From Bryobacterales bacterium (GTDB lineage Bacteria; Acidobacteriota; Terriglobia; Bryobacterales; Bryobacteraceae): a stretch of 64,000 bases of DNA. Location of the stretch: the NCBI GenBank assembly GCA_016721425.1, contig JADKID010000009.1, positions 248,001-312,000 on the forward strand. Reading direction: 5' to 3'. The notes beneath the pieces were generated by a model that was given only the letters and a program-made list of their open reading frames with translations, ran no database searches and had not been told where the DNA came from. The translations under genes were made by a program, and so were the position numbers. Positions 23,394 to 32,575 of the stretch are shown here, in pieces; position 1 is the stretch's first letter, and the number at the start of each line of letters is the position of its first letter.

Positions 23394-25855
23394 GGCTGGC
23401 GCTTCAGGCCCCAGATGTCGCGACCGTATTCGGCCACGGTGCGATCGCTGGAGAAGAAGGCCATGCCGGCGACGTTGTGTATGGCGCGGGCGGCGCGGCC
23501 GTCCGGGTTGGTGTAATCGGTCAGCGCCTGGGTGCGGGCATCGAGATAGGAGTCCAAGTCGGCCAGGTGCAGGTAAGGGTCGCCGGGGCTCATGAGAGCA
23601 TCGAGGATGGGCCGGAACGTCTCCGGCGTGCAGCCGCCGATGGGACGCTCGCGGAGTGCGAGGAGGACGCGGCGGGCGGCCTCGCTGGACTGTTCATACG
23701 CCCACGGAGCATAGGACTGGCTGGCCTGGATGGCCTGCACTTCCGGCGTGGTCAGGCCAAAGATGTAGACATTCTCCGGGCCAGCGTGGGTGCGGATCTC
23801 GATATTGGCGCCATCCAGAGTCCCGATGGTGAGCGCGCCGTTCAACGCGAGTTTCATGTTGCCGGTGCCGCTGGCCTCAGTGCCGGCGGTGGAGATCTGC
23901 TCGCTGAAATCGGCGGCGGGAATAATGCGCTCCGCTAGTGAGACCCGGTAATCGGGCAGGAAGGCCACCTGGAGCCATTGGGCGGCGGCGGGGCAGGCGC
24001 GGACTTCATCGCCGACAGCGTTGATGAAGCGGATGATGAGCTTGGCCATGAAATAGCCGGGCGCGGCCTTGCCGGCGAAGATGGAGAGGCGTGGGGCGGG
24101 CGGGAGCCAGCCGTCCTCGGTGATGCGGAGGTATTCGTAGAGAATTGCCAGTGCGTTGAGGAGTTGGCGCTTGTACTGGTGGATGCGTTTGACCTGGACG
24201 TCGAAGACGAAGTCGGGGTTGAGCGTGAGCCCCCACAGCTCACGGGCGTGACCGGCGAGGCGAATCTTGCAGGCGCACTTGGCCTGGCGGAACTCCTGGC
24301 GGATGGCGCTATCGTTGGCGGCAGCGCGGAAGCCCTCCAGGAGCGACGGATCGATGATCCAGCCGTCGCCGATCACACTGGAGACCAGTGCGCTGAGGTC
24401 CGGGTTGGCCTCCAGCAGCCAGCGGCGATGGGTGATGCCGTTGGTCTTGTTCTGGAAGCGCTCCGGCCAGAGCTCGGCGAACTCGGGGACCAGCGAACTG
24501 GCAACGAGCGCGGAGTGCAGCGCGGAGACGCCGTTGATGGCGTGGCTGCCGACGATGGCGAGGTTGGCCATGCGAACGCGGCGGCCGTGCGTCTCATCGA
24601 TGAGGGACATTTTCCGCAGGCGCGCTTCATCGCCCGGCCAGCGGTCTCGCACGGTGCGCAGGAAACGGTTGTTGATCTCGTAAATGACCTGGGTGTGGCG
24701 GGGCAGCAGGCGCTCCATGAGATCCACGGGCCAGGTCTCCAGGGCTTCCGACATGAGTGTGTGGTTGGTGTAGCCGCAGATGGCCTGGGTCCATTGCCAG
24801 GCATGGTCCCAGGTGGCGCCGTGCTCGTCGATGAAGGCGCGCATGAGCTCGGCCACGGAGAGCGCGGGATGGGTGTCGTTCATTTGGAGTGCGACGCGGT
24901 CCGGCAAGGCTTCGATGGGAGCGCCGGAGGCGGCGTGGCGGCGCAGCAGATCGCGCACGGCGCAGGCCACCAGGAAGTACTCCTGAGTGAGGCGCAACTC
25001 CTTGCCCTGCGGCACTTCGTCGGCGGGATAGAGCACCTTGGAGACGTTTTCCGACGCGATTTTCTGCTCGACGGCGCGGATGTAGTCGCCCGTGTTGAAG
25101 ATGGCGATGTCAAAATCCTGGGAGGCGCGGGCGGCGTAGAGACGGAGCCACTGGACGGTTTGGCCGCCGTAGCCGACTACAGGAAGATCATGGGGCACAC
25201 CGGCCAGCAGCCGCCAATCGACCCACATGGGGTTGTAGTTTCCGTCGCGATCCGTAGTGTGTTCCACGTGGCCATGGATGGGGACCCAGACGACGTCCTC
25301 ATGGCGGCCGGCAAGCCAGGGCGAATCCTCCCAATCCCAACGATCCGGGCGCTCGCGCTGCCAGCCCTGACGGATCTCCTGCCGGAAGAGCCCGTAATCG
25401 TAAAGAATTCCGTAGCCGGTGGCGGGCAGGCCCACGGTGGCAAAGGACTCCAGGAAGCACGCGGCCAGCCGGCCCAGTCCGCCGTTGCCGAGAGCGGGCT
25501 CAGGCTCTTCGTCCAAGAGTTCGGAGAGGTCCACGCCGCGGGCGGCCAGCAGTTCACAGAGCGGGCCGGTCCATCCCAAAGCCGAGAGATTGCTGCGCAG
25601 GCAGCGGCCGATGAGGAATTCCAGCGAGAGGTAGGCGACCGATTTGGCGCCGGCCAGGCGGTGGCGTTCCTGGGTATCCCAGCCGCGGCGCAGGAGCGGC
25701 TCCCGCATGACGAGGGCGGCGGCGCGCATGAGCTCATGAGGCGTTGCGGAATCCCAACTGCGTCCCACCTGTGCGTTGAGGGCGCGTTCCAGGGCGGGAC
25801 GAAGGGTGGTGGCGGTGATGGTGGCCGGCAGCGGCTCGTGGACTTCCAGACTCAT
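23390..25855 (-). CDS. glgP: Glycogen/alpha-glucan phosphorylase
   Basis: 821 residues, full length for GT35. It releases glucose-1-phosphate from glycogen. Seen: AYLSLEFLIGR and EEPEPALGNGGLGRLAACF near the N-terminus, NDTHPALSVAEL, FQNKTNGITHRRW, VKRIHQYKRQLLN, and the pyridoxal-phosphate lysine (Lys668) in GTGNMKLALNGAL. The ATG at 25855 has GAGGAGA upstream. An in-frame upstream reading into the PHP gene is a shadow. Its stop overlaps the histidine-kinase stop tail to tail by 4 bases. The PHP gene lies 25 bases upstream on the same strand. Confidence 0.96.
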   Translation of the reverse strand: MSLEVHEPLPATITATTLRPALERALNAQVGRSWDSATPHELMRAAALVMREPLLRRGWDTQERHRLAGAKSVAYLSLEFLIGRCLRSNLSALGWTGPLCELLAARGVDLSELLDEEPEPALGNGGLGRLAACFLESFATVGLPATGYGILYDYGLFRQEIRQGWQRERPDRWDWEDSPWLAGRHEDVVWVPIHGHVEHTTDRDGNYNPMWVDWRLLAGVPHDLPVVGYGGQTVQWLRLYAARASQDFDIAIFNTGDYIRAVEQKIASENVSKVLYPADEVPQGKELRLTQEYFLVACAVRDLLRRHAASGAPIEALPDRVALQMNDTHPALSVAELMRAFIDEHGATWDHAWQWTQAICGYTNHTLMSEALETWPVDLMERLLPRHTQVIYEINNRFLRTVRDRWPGDEARLRKMSLIDETHGRRVRMANLAIVGSHAINGVSALHSALVASSLVPEFAELWPERFQNKTNGITHRRWLLEANPDLSALVSSVIGDGWIIDPSLLEGFRAAANDSAIRQEFRQAKCACKIRLAGHARELWGLTLNPDFVFDVQVKRIHQYKRQLLNALAILYEYLRITEDGWLPPAPRLSIFAGKAAPGYFMAKLIIRFINAVGDEVRACPAAAQWLQVAFLPDYRVSLAERIIPAADFSEQISTAGTEASGTGNMKLALNGALTIGTLDGANIEIRTHAGPENVYIFGLTTPEVQAIQASQSYAPWAYEQSSEAARRVLLALRERPIGGCTPETFRPILDALMSPGDPYLHLADLDSYLDARTQALTDYTNPDGRAARAIHNVAGMAFFSSDRTVAEYGRDIWGLKRQP

Positions 25856-25880
25856 GAGATCTCTCCTCGTCTCGGGCGAA

Positions 25881-26630
25881 TTACCAGGCGTGGTAGACCC
25901 GGTGGATGGGGTCGTTCCCGCAGAATTTCTTCCATTGGATGCGATCGCGGAGGTATTCCAGGACCGCGAAGGGACCGTAGACTTCGCCAACGGCACGGGT
26001 GGAGCCGGAGCGAATGGCGGCGAACAGATCATCGGACGTGCGTCCGGGAAAGGCCGTGGCCGCGCGCCCGACAGCCGAACGAAAGTGGGAATCACTACCG
26101 CCGACTTCCGGGCGCCGCAGATGGCGGCGGTTCACCCACTGGGTGTAGTAGTTGTTCAGGGTTTCGGTAGGATTGGCATTGCGGATTTCGACTGCATCCA
26201 CCATGCGCCCCACAACGGGATCCGCGATCTGACCTTTGATCCCCTTGAGCCCTTTGAGCAGCGGGAAATAGGCGTAGGGGTGCGCGGCAATCGCCAGGCC
26301 GCCCTGTTCGTGAATGGCCGCGATGGTCCATTGGGCGCTGCGATTCATGGGGATGTCTTCCTGAATGCGCAGGGCGACGATATGGCCATCGGCGGAACTG
26401 ATCTCGGCCCCGGGGATGATTTCGAGCTCGGCGTCGCTCTGGTCGTTGCGTAGATAGGCGATGGCGGTCCAGGCGCCGGCCAGGGAGTCGTGGTCGGTAA
26501 CGGCGATGACGCGGAGCTTGGGCTCCGGCATGAGCATCTGGCGGAGCAGCACCTCATTGACCAGCGCCTGCGGCGACAGCGTGCCGTCGCTGGCGGTGGT
26601 GTGCATATGGAGATCCGCGAGGCTGACCAT
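25881..26630 (-). CDS. PHP-domain metal-dependent phosphoesterase
   Basis: 249 residues. The metal motifs of the PHP family are all visible: DLHMHTTASDG at the N-terminus, VTDHDSL, PGAEIS, IAAHPYAYFP and GGSDSHFRSAVG near the C-terminus. Such stand-alone PHP proteins hydrolyse phosphoesters, for example nucleoside 3',5'-bisphosphate or oligonucleotides; the substrate here is unknown. The start is taken at 26630 (MVSLADLHMHT) because family members begin just before the first histidine motif. Likely co-transcribed with glgP. Confidence 0.88.
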   Translation of the reverse strand: MVSLADLHMHTTASDGTLSPQALVNEVLLRQMLMPEPKLRVIAVTDHDSLAGAWTAIAYLRNDQSDAELEIIPGAEISSADGHIVALRIQEDIPMNRSAQWTIAAIHEQGGLAIAAHPYAYFPLLKGLKGIKGQIADPVVGRMVDAVEIRNANPTETLNNYYTQWVNRRHLRRPEVGGSDSHFRSAVGRAATAFPGRTSDDLFAAIRSGSTRAVGEVYGPFAVLEYLRDRIQWKKFCGNDPIHRVYHAW

Positions 26631-26832
26631 GGATGACCCTCTATGGCTGTACCTGTCGACCGGCCACAACCTGACTCCAGATTACGGCGGTCTGTCCGCT
26701 GTGGGACTCGTTATCTTCCTCTGTTCGCGGGTGGATCGAGAATTGCGCCAAAGCCCCAAATCAGAATGAGACACTCTCGCAGAAGGCGAGACACACCCTG
26801 GCTGCCGTGACTTATCCTGGGACAGAAACCGT

Positions 26833-28398
26833 ATGACACACCGAATCTCCCGCGCATTCAGCGTCTCCATCCTGATCGCTTCCGCCCTGCTCTGCCGGGC
26901 CCAGCCCAATCTCGACGCCGTGGTGGAGAGCGCCCGTCAACGCTTTGAGGCTCCGGGCATCGCCGTGGCCATCGTGAAGGACGGACATGTGGTGATGGCG
27001 AAAGGCTACGGCGTGCGGAAGTTGGGCGATCCGGCTCCGGTGACGCCGCGTACGCTGTTTGGCATCGCCTCGAACACCAAGGCGTTTACCGCCGCCGCGC
27101 TGGCCATGCTGGTGGACGAGGGGAAGCTGAAATGGGACGATCCGGTGACGATGCATCTGCCTGCCTTCCAGATGTATGACCCCTATGTCACACGTGAGAT
27201 GACGATCCGCGACCTGCTGACACATCGCAGCGGTCTGGGGCTGGGCGCGGGCGATCTGATGTACTTTCCGCCAACGGATTTGTCGCGTGAGGATGTGATG
27301 CGGCGAGTTCGCTTCGTGAAGCCGTCCACCAGCCTGCGATCGCGCTATGCGTACAACAATCTGATGTTCGTGGCGGCCGGGCAGGTGGTGGCGGCGGTGA
27401 GCGGCAAGAGCTGGGACGAGTTCATCCGCGAGCGGATTCTGACGCCGCTGCAGATGACCGATACGAAGACGTCGATTCGCGACATCCCGGCGGGCGCCGA
27501 TGTGGCGTGGCCGCACGCCAAGGGAGACGGCAGGATGCAGGCCGTGCCGGCCAGCAACGCGGACAACTGGGCCGCGGCGGCGGCGCTCAATTCCAACGTC
27601 ACCGACGTGGCGAAGTGGATGATCCTGCAACTAAACCTCGGCAAGAACGGCGAGAAGCGGCTGTTCAGCGAGGCGGTGGCGCGCGAGATGTGGACTCCGC
27701 AGATGCTGGTGCCGTCGCGGGAGCCGCCCAAGGAACTGGCGGATCTGAAGGCGAACTTCGCCGCGTATGGATTCGGCTGGAACATCACGGAATACCGAGG
27801 GCGCAGGCTGGTGTCGCACACGGGCGGGCTGGCCGGCATGGTGACGCGCACCACACTGATCCCGGAGCTGAATCTGGGCGTGGTGGTGCTCACCAATCAC
27901 GAGAACGGCAATGCGTTTAATGCTGTGACCTATGCGGTGCTGGATCACTACTGCGGCGCACCGGCGACGGATTGGGTGAGCGCGCTGGAGATAGTGCAGA
28001 AGCGGCGCGACGAGGCGGCGGAGAAGGCAGTGCGGGCCGCGGCGGACAAGCGCAACAAGGAGACGCGGCCCTCGCTGGCGCGGGTGGCCTATGCGGGCCG
28101 GTTCCGCGATGCCTGGTACGGTGACGTGGTGATCGAGGAGCGCGACGGTAAGCTGCGGATGCGGTTCACTCATTCGCCGGATCTGGTGGGCACGCTGGAG
28201 CACTGGCAGTACGATACGTTCGTGGCGCGCTGGGACAATCGCACGCTGCTGGCCGACGCGTATGTGACGTTCACGCTGAAGGCGGACGGGGCGATCGACG
28301 AGGTGAAGATGGCCGCCGTCTCGTCCCAGACCGACTTCAGTTTCGACTTCCAGGATCTGTTGCTAAAACCCGTTTCCCGGGACGCCAAGGCCTACTGA
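26833..28398 (+). CDS. Secreted serine hydrolase, class C beta-lactamase/esterase family
   Basis: 521 residues. A signal peptide at about 1-23 ends in LLCRAQ. The penicillin-recognising fold shows the SxxK motif in FGIASNTKAFTAAAL, YxN in RYAYNNLMF and HTGG (a KTG equivalent) in LVSHTGGLAG. Residues about 420-515 form a DUF3471-like C-terminal beta domain (YAGRFRDAWYGDVVI). Family members cleave esters, D-amino-acid peptides or beta-lactams. It converges with the OPT transporter and overlaps it by 7 bases; a link to peptide use is only suggested by this. Confidence 0.92.
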   Translation: MTHRISRAFSVSILIASALLCRAQPNLDAVVESARQRFEAPGIAVAIVKDGHVVMAKGYGVRKLGDPAPVTPRTLFGIASNTKAFTAAALAMLVDEGKLKWDDPVTMHLPAFQMYDPYVTREMTIRDLLTHRSGLGLGAGDLMYFPPTDLSREDVMRRVRFVKPSTSLRSRYAYNNLMFVAAGQVVAAVSGKSWDEFIRERILTPLQMTDTKTSIRDIPAGADVAWPHAKGDGRMQAVPASNADNWAAAAALNSNVTDVAKWMILQLNLGKNGEKRLFSEAVAREMWTPQMLVPSREPPKELADLKANFAAYGFGWNITEYRGRRLVSHTGGLAGMVTRTTLIPELNLGVVVLTNHENGNAFNAVTYAVLDHYCGAPATDWVSALEIVQKRRDEAAEKAVRAAADKRNKETRPSLARVAYAGRFRDAWYGDVVIEERDGKLRMRFTHSPDLVGTLEHWQYDTFVARWDNRTLLADAYVTFTLKADGAIDEVKMAAVSSQTDFSFDFQDLLLKPVSRDAKAY

Positions 28399-30383
28399 CG
28401 GGCCTTCCGCAGCGGAACCATCACAAGGGTATAAACGAGCGCGGCAAACGCTCCCAGGGCCAGCCAGCCGCCCATGGCGGGGAACCAGGAGAACTGATCC
28501 GCGCCCGTGAAGACGTGCGTCAGCGACGACACGCCGGTGAGGAACAGGACGGCGAGTAGAATGCCGACGACAGCCTCGCCGGCGATGAGCCCGGAGGCCA
28601 GGAGTGTACCGGTTTCGTCGGCTTTCTGCCTCGAGGCTTCGCTGTAGCGGGCCATGAGTTTCTCGACGACCCCCTTGATGAGGCCGCCGAAGAAGATGGC
28701 GGAACTGGTGTCGAACGGCAGGTACATGCCGACGGCGATGAGCATCATGGCCTTGGCGCCGCAGAGCAGCAGCGCTACGCCGAATGCGGCGCCGATCATG
28801 AGCAGGCCCCAGGCCATGTCTCCGCTGACGATGCCCTTGGCGAGTTGCGCCATCAGGCCGGCCTGCGGCGCGGGCAGGGCGCGGCCGCCGATGCCGCCGG
28901 TGGAGAGGTTCGCCTCGTGCAGAGCGATGATGGGCCCCATCAGGAAGAGGGAAAGCAGGATGACAGCGAGGATCTCCACGGCCTGCATCTTCCAGGGCGT
29001 GCCTCCGAGCAGGTGGCCGGCTTTGAGGTCCTGAATCAGCGAGCCGGAGACGGAAACCGCGACGGCGACCACCGCGGCCACGCCGAGCACGGCGGCCACG
29101 CCGGCGGCGCCTTTGACGCCCAGGGCCTGCATCAACAGAGCGGAGAGGATCAGCGCGGAGAGCGTGAGCCCGGAAAGAGGCTGGTTGGAACTGCCCACCA
29201 GACCCACGAGGTATCCGCCTACGGCCGAGAGCAGGAAGGCCGCGCCGCCCATGATGAGCGCCGTGGCCAGGGCGGGGGCGAAGCTGCCGGTGAAGCCGTA
29301 GTAGATCATGGTGACGGGCAGGATCAGAGCGACGATGCAGGCGAGCACCCACTTGGTGGGGATGTCGCGCTCGCGGCTCTCCACGGCAGCGGTATTGGCG
29401 CCACCGCGCGCCGAGGTGCGAAACGCGCCGGTGAGCGATTGCAGGATGGACGTGCGCATGGAGAACATCGTGTTGGCCGCGCCCACCAGCATCATGCCCA
29501 CGGCGATAGGGCGGACGACGTTGAACCACAGCGTATACGCCGCCACATCGGGTCCGGCGCCGCCGATGCGCGACGGGAGATTGGGATCCATGAACATCAG
29601 CAGGGGGATGAGCACCCACCAGGCGAGCACGCCGCCGGCCACGTTGATGGACGCATACTGCGGCCCGATGATGTAGCCGATGCCGATGAGCGCGGGCGAG
29701 AGCGCGGGCGTGGACCAAGGGATGCCGCCGCCATGCGTGACATCGCCGATGGGCGTCTTGGAGAAGTTGAAGTGGCGCACGACGCTGCGCGGAAATTCGA
29801 GGAACCCTTCCGTGTACTCGCGGAAGATCTGGAGCCCCTTGTCACTTTTCAGCACCTGGATGAGGCCGCCGAAGGCCATGCCGCCGAAGACGAGTTTCGG
29901 GGCGTCCCCGGATTCCTGCCCGGCCTTGACAATCTCATAACTGGCGACGCTTTCGGGCCACGGCAGTTGCGCGTCCACGCAGAGCGCGCGCCTCAGCAGG
30001 ATGATAAAGAACACACCAGCCAGGCCGCCCGCCAGCAGAATGACGACGCCTTGCCAGTAGTGGCCGCGGAGATCGGCCCAGAGGCGGTGGCCATCGATTT
30101 CGACCAGCAGAAACGCGGGGAGGGTGAAAATGGCTCCGGCGACCAACGCTTCACCGACGGAGCCGGCGGTGCGCGCGATGTTCTGCTCCAACAGGCCGCC
30201 GCGAAATGCGGGGATGCGAAACAGGGCCATGGCGATGACGGCGGCGGGAATGGTGGCGGCGACAGTCTGGCCGGCCTTCATACCCAGATAAGCATTGGCG
30301 GAGCCGAAGACAAAGGCCAGAAAGAGGCCCAAAGCGACGGATTTGACCGTCAGTTCGCGCGATTCGAGGTCATTTGAGGACAC
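28392..30383 (-). CDS. OPT-family oligopeptide/metal-chelate transporter
   Basis: 663 residues with about 14-16 hydrophobic segments along the whole length. It opens ELTVKSVALGLFLAFVFGSANAYLGMKAGQTV broken by a conserved small-residue pattern, and has IPWSTPALSPALIGIGYIIGPQ in the middle, both typical of the OPT superfamily. It imports peptides or metal-peptide complexes by proton symport. The start is a GTG at 30383, the only in-frame start near the family N-terminus; the gene begins 9 bases after the preceding kinase stop. Confidence 0.92.
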   Translation of the reverse strand: MSSNDLESRELTVKSVALGLFLAFVFGSANAYLGMKAGQTVAATIPAAVIAMALFRIPAFRGGLLEQNIARTAGSVGEALVAGAIFTLPAFLLVEIDGHRLWADLRGHYWQGVVILLAGGLAGVFFIILLRRALCVDAQLPWPESVASYEIVKAGQESGDAPKLVFGGMAFGGLIQVLKSDKGLQIFREYTEGFLEFPRSVVRHFNFSKTPIGDVTHGGGIPWSTPALSPALIGIGYIIGPQYASINVAGGVLAWWVLIPLLMFMDPNLPSRIGGAGPDVAAYTLWFNVVRPIAVGMMLVGAANTMFSMRTSILQSLTGAFRTSARGGANTAAVESRERDIPTKWVLACIVALILPVTMIYYGFTGSFAPALATALIMGGAAFLLSAVGGYLVGLVGSSNQPLSGLTLSALILSALLMQALGVKGAAGVAAVLGVAAVVAVAVSVSGSLIQDLKAGHLLGGTPWKMQAVEILAVILLSLFLMGPIIALHEANLSTGGIGGRALPAPQAGLMAQLAKGIVSGDMAWGLLMIGAAFGVALLLCGAKAMMLIAVGMYLPFDTSSAIFFGGLIKGVVEKLMARYSEASRQKADETGTLLASGLIAGEAVVGILLAVLFLTGVSSLTHVFTGADQFSWFPAMGGWLALGAFAALVYTLVMVPLRKARQ

Positions 30384-30392
30384 TTGATGATC

Positions 30393-32523
30393 TTACTGCA
30401 TGGCCCGGGGCAGCCAGCGGGCCAGGACCCGCTCGACCTCCTCCAACTGGACAGGCTTGGTGATGTAGTCGTCCATGCCGGAGCTGTAGCAGCGGAGACG
30501 ATCCGCTTCCAAAGCGGACGCCGTCATGGCAACCACGGGCAGGTGGCCGCCGGAGGATTGCTCCAGCCGCCGCAGGCTCTGGGTTGTCTGAAAGCCATCC
30601 ATGACCGGCATCTGGCAGTCCATCAGGGCGAGATGGAAAGGCCGGCTGGCGATGTGGGGCTCGATGAGATCCAGGGCCTGACGGCCGTCGGCGGCGATGG
30701 TCACCTCGCAGCCGAGGCGCTCCAGAAAGCGCTGGCCGACACGCTGATTGACGACGTTGTCCTCCACCAGGAGGACACGGGAACCGGCCCACGGCTGCGG
30801 GCAGGCGGAGTTTTCCGGTCGCGCTGGGCCGGCTGTTTTGTGGCGCTCGCCGGCCGGGAGTGAGAGTCGGACGGTGAAGATGGAGCCCCTGCCCTCCACG
30901 CTGGAGACGTCGATCGTGCCGCCCATCAGTGTCACGAGCTGGTGGCAGATGGCCAGCCCAAGACCGGTGCCACCGAAACGCCGGGTGGAAGAGGAATCCA
31001 CCTGGACGAACTTTTCGAAAAGCAGCGGCAGTTTGTCCGCGGCGATGCCAATCCCCGTATCGGCCACAACAAGGCTCAGCGGGACGCCGCCGGCATCCGA
31101 TGGGCCGCAGCGAACCGTGAGGCTGACGACTCCGGTGGGGGTGAACTTCACCGCGTTGCTAACGAGGTTGAGGAGCACCTGCCTGAGACGGTGCTGGTCT
31201 CCGACAAGAGGGGATGGGAGGTCCGGAGGAATCGACAACCTGAGATTCAAGCCCTTGGCTTCCGCCTGCGGCTGGACAAGAGCGGCGGCCTGCTCAGCGA
31301 GCAACTGCAGGTCAAAAGGAGCTTGGTCCAATTGCAGCTTGCCCGCTTCGATTTTCGAGAAGTCCAGGATGTCGTTGATGAGGTAGAGCAGGGATTGGCC
31401 GGACTCACGGATGGTCTCGGCCTGCTCCCGCTGCTCGGCCGAGAGGGGGGTTGCGAGAAGAAGCTGCGTCATGCCGATGACGCCATTCATGGGGGTGCGG
31501 ATCTCGTGGCTCATGGAAGCCAGAAACTCGCTTTTGGCGCGCGTCGCCGCGCCGGCAAGTTCGTTGGCAGCGCGCAGGCGGCGATTCTGGAATGTCAGGA
31601 TGGCGCCCACGGCAGCCAGAAGCAATACGGCGAAGCCGACGTATCGAGTGCGCTTCTGGTTATCCTGCAACGCGCTGACGACGCGCATCTCGCTGCCGGT
31701 GAACGCCGACCAGCGGTCCAGCGTGCGGGAGAATGTGTCGTCGTCCATCATCTCGCCGATGGAGTCGCGCATGAAGTCAGCGGCGGCAGCGCTGGCACGA
31801 GTGGAGAGGATGGTGAGCATACGGTCCGCGCCGATCGCATTCAGGACGTGCAGCGCCGTGCCATTGCAGCTGGGTGGACGGTCCAGCAGAGCCTGCTCAA
31901 GGAATCGCTGTTCCAGGACACTGGCTTGCACCTGCCCCTCGCAGAGCGCAAGCAAGCCCCTCCTTGCGGCCTCGCACCTGGAGGAATTCCAGTCCGGCGG
32001 GCAGAGTGCGGCCGACGATATCGAGGATGATCTGGTTTCTGGCGGCGCTCACCCGCTTGCCGCGGAGATCGGAGACGGCGCGCACGGGATTGGACGCGCG
32101 GCTGACGATACAGAGACGGTTGGCAAGCCAGGGATCGGCCGCGTGCAGCCACTTGCGGCGCTCCGGCGTATCCGTAGCGGCGGGCCAAAGATCGACGAGC
32201 CCCTGCCGGAAGGCGTCATCCACCGCCAGGCTGGTCTCCACAAATTGCAGCTTGATGTCCTGGCGCCGGGCCGCCTCACTCAGCACTTCGACGGCCAGAC
32301 CGGAGGGAGGCTTGCCCGGTGTGAGGATGTTGTACGGCGGAGCATGATCCACGCCGACACGGTAAGTGCGCTGGCGCACAGCACGACGCTGCGTGATCGT
32401 CCAGCTGAGCCCCGCTATGCCGGCCAGGCACACGAGCGCGAGGACGGTGAGCAGGTGGCGGCGTTGGAGCAGAGCATTGACTGATGGACCGTCACTAGCT
32501 GTCATAGATGCTTCGCTCACCAT
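30393..32523 (-). pseudogene. Periplasmic-sensor hybrid histidine kinase, interrupted by a 1-base frameshift
   Basis: Two overlapping frames make one protein. From the ATG at 32523 the first frame encodes a membrane segment (LLTVLALVCLAGIAGLSW) and an SBP_bac_3 solute-binding domain up to LEFLQVRGRKEG. The second frame continues LLALCEGQVQASVLEQ, a second membrane segment (VGFAVLLLAAVGAILTF), HisKA (SHEIRTPMNGVIG), HATPase (GTGLGLAICHQLV) and REC (LMDCQMPVMDGFQ). The shift is at a CCCC run at 31957-31960 (GGGG on the coding strand); removing one base restores a single reading frame. No HPt domain is present. It would sense amino acids or similar ligands in the periplasm. It may be a real break or a sequence error. 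Confidence 0.85.
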
Positions 32524-32575
32524 TGTCCCGCGTTTCCGTCGCCGGTCGAGCGAGACCCTGCCACAATATAGAGAC

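Noticed and set aside
23978..26170. 730-residue plus-strand open frame
   Set aside because: It is the mirror of glgP and the PHP gene, which have clear family motifs; the plus-strand product is low-complexity.
28845..30377. 510-residue plus-strand open frame
   Set aside because: Antisense to the OPT transporter; the His/Asp/Gly-rich composition is typical of shadow frames in GC-rich DNA.
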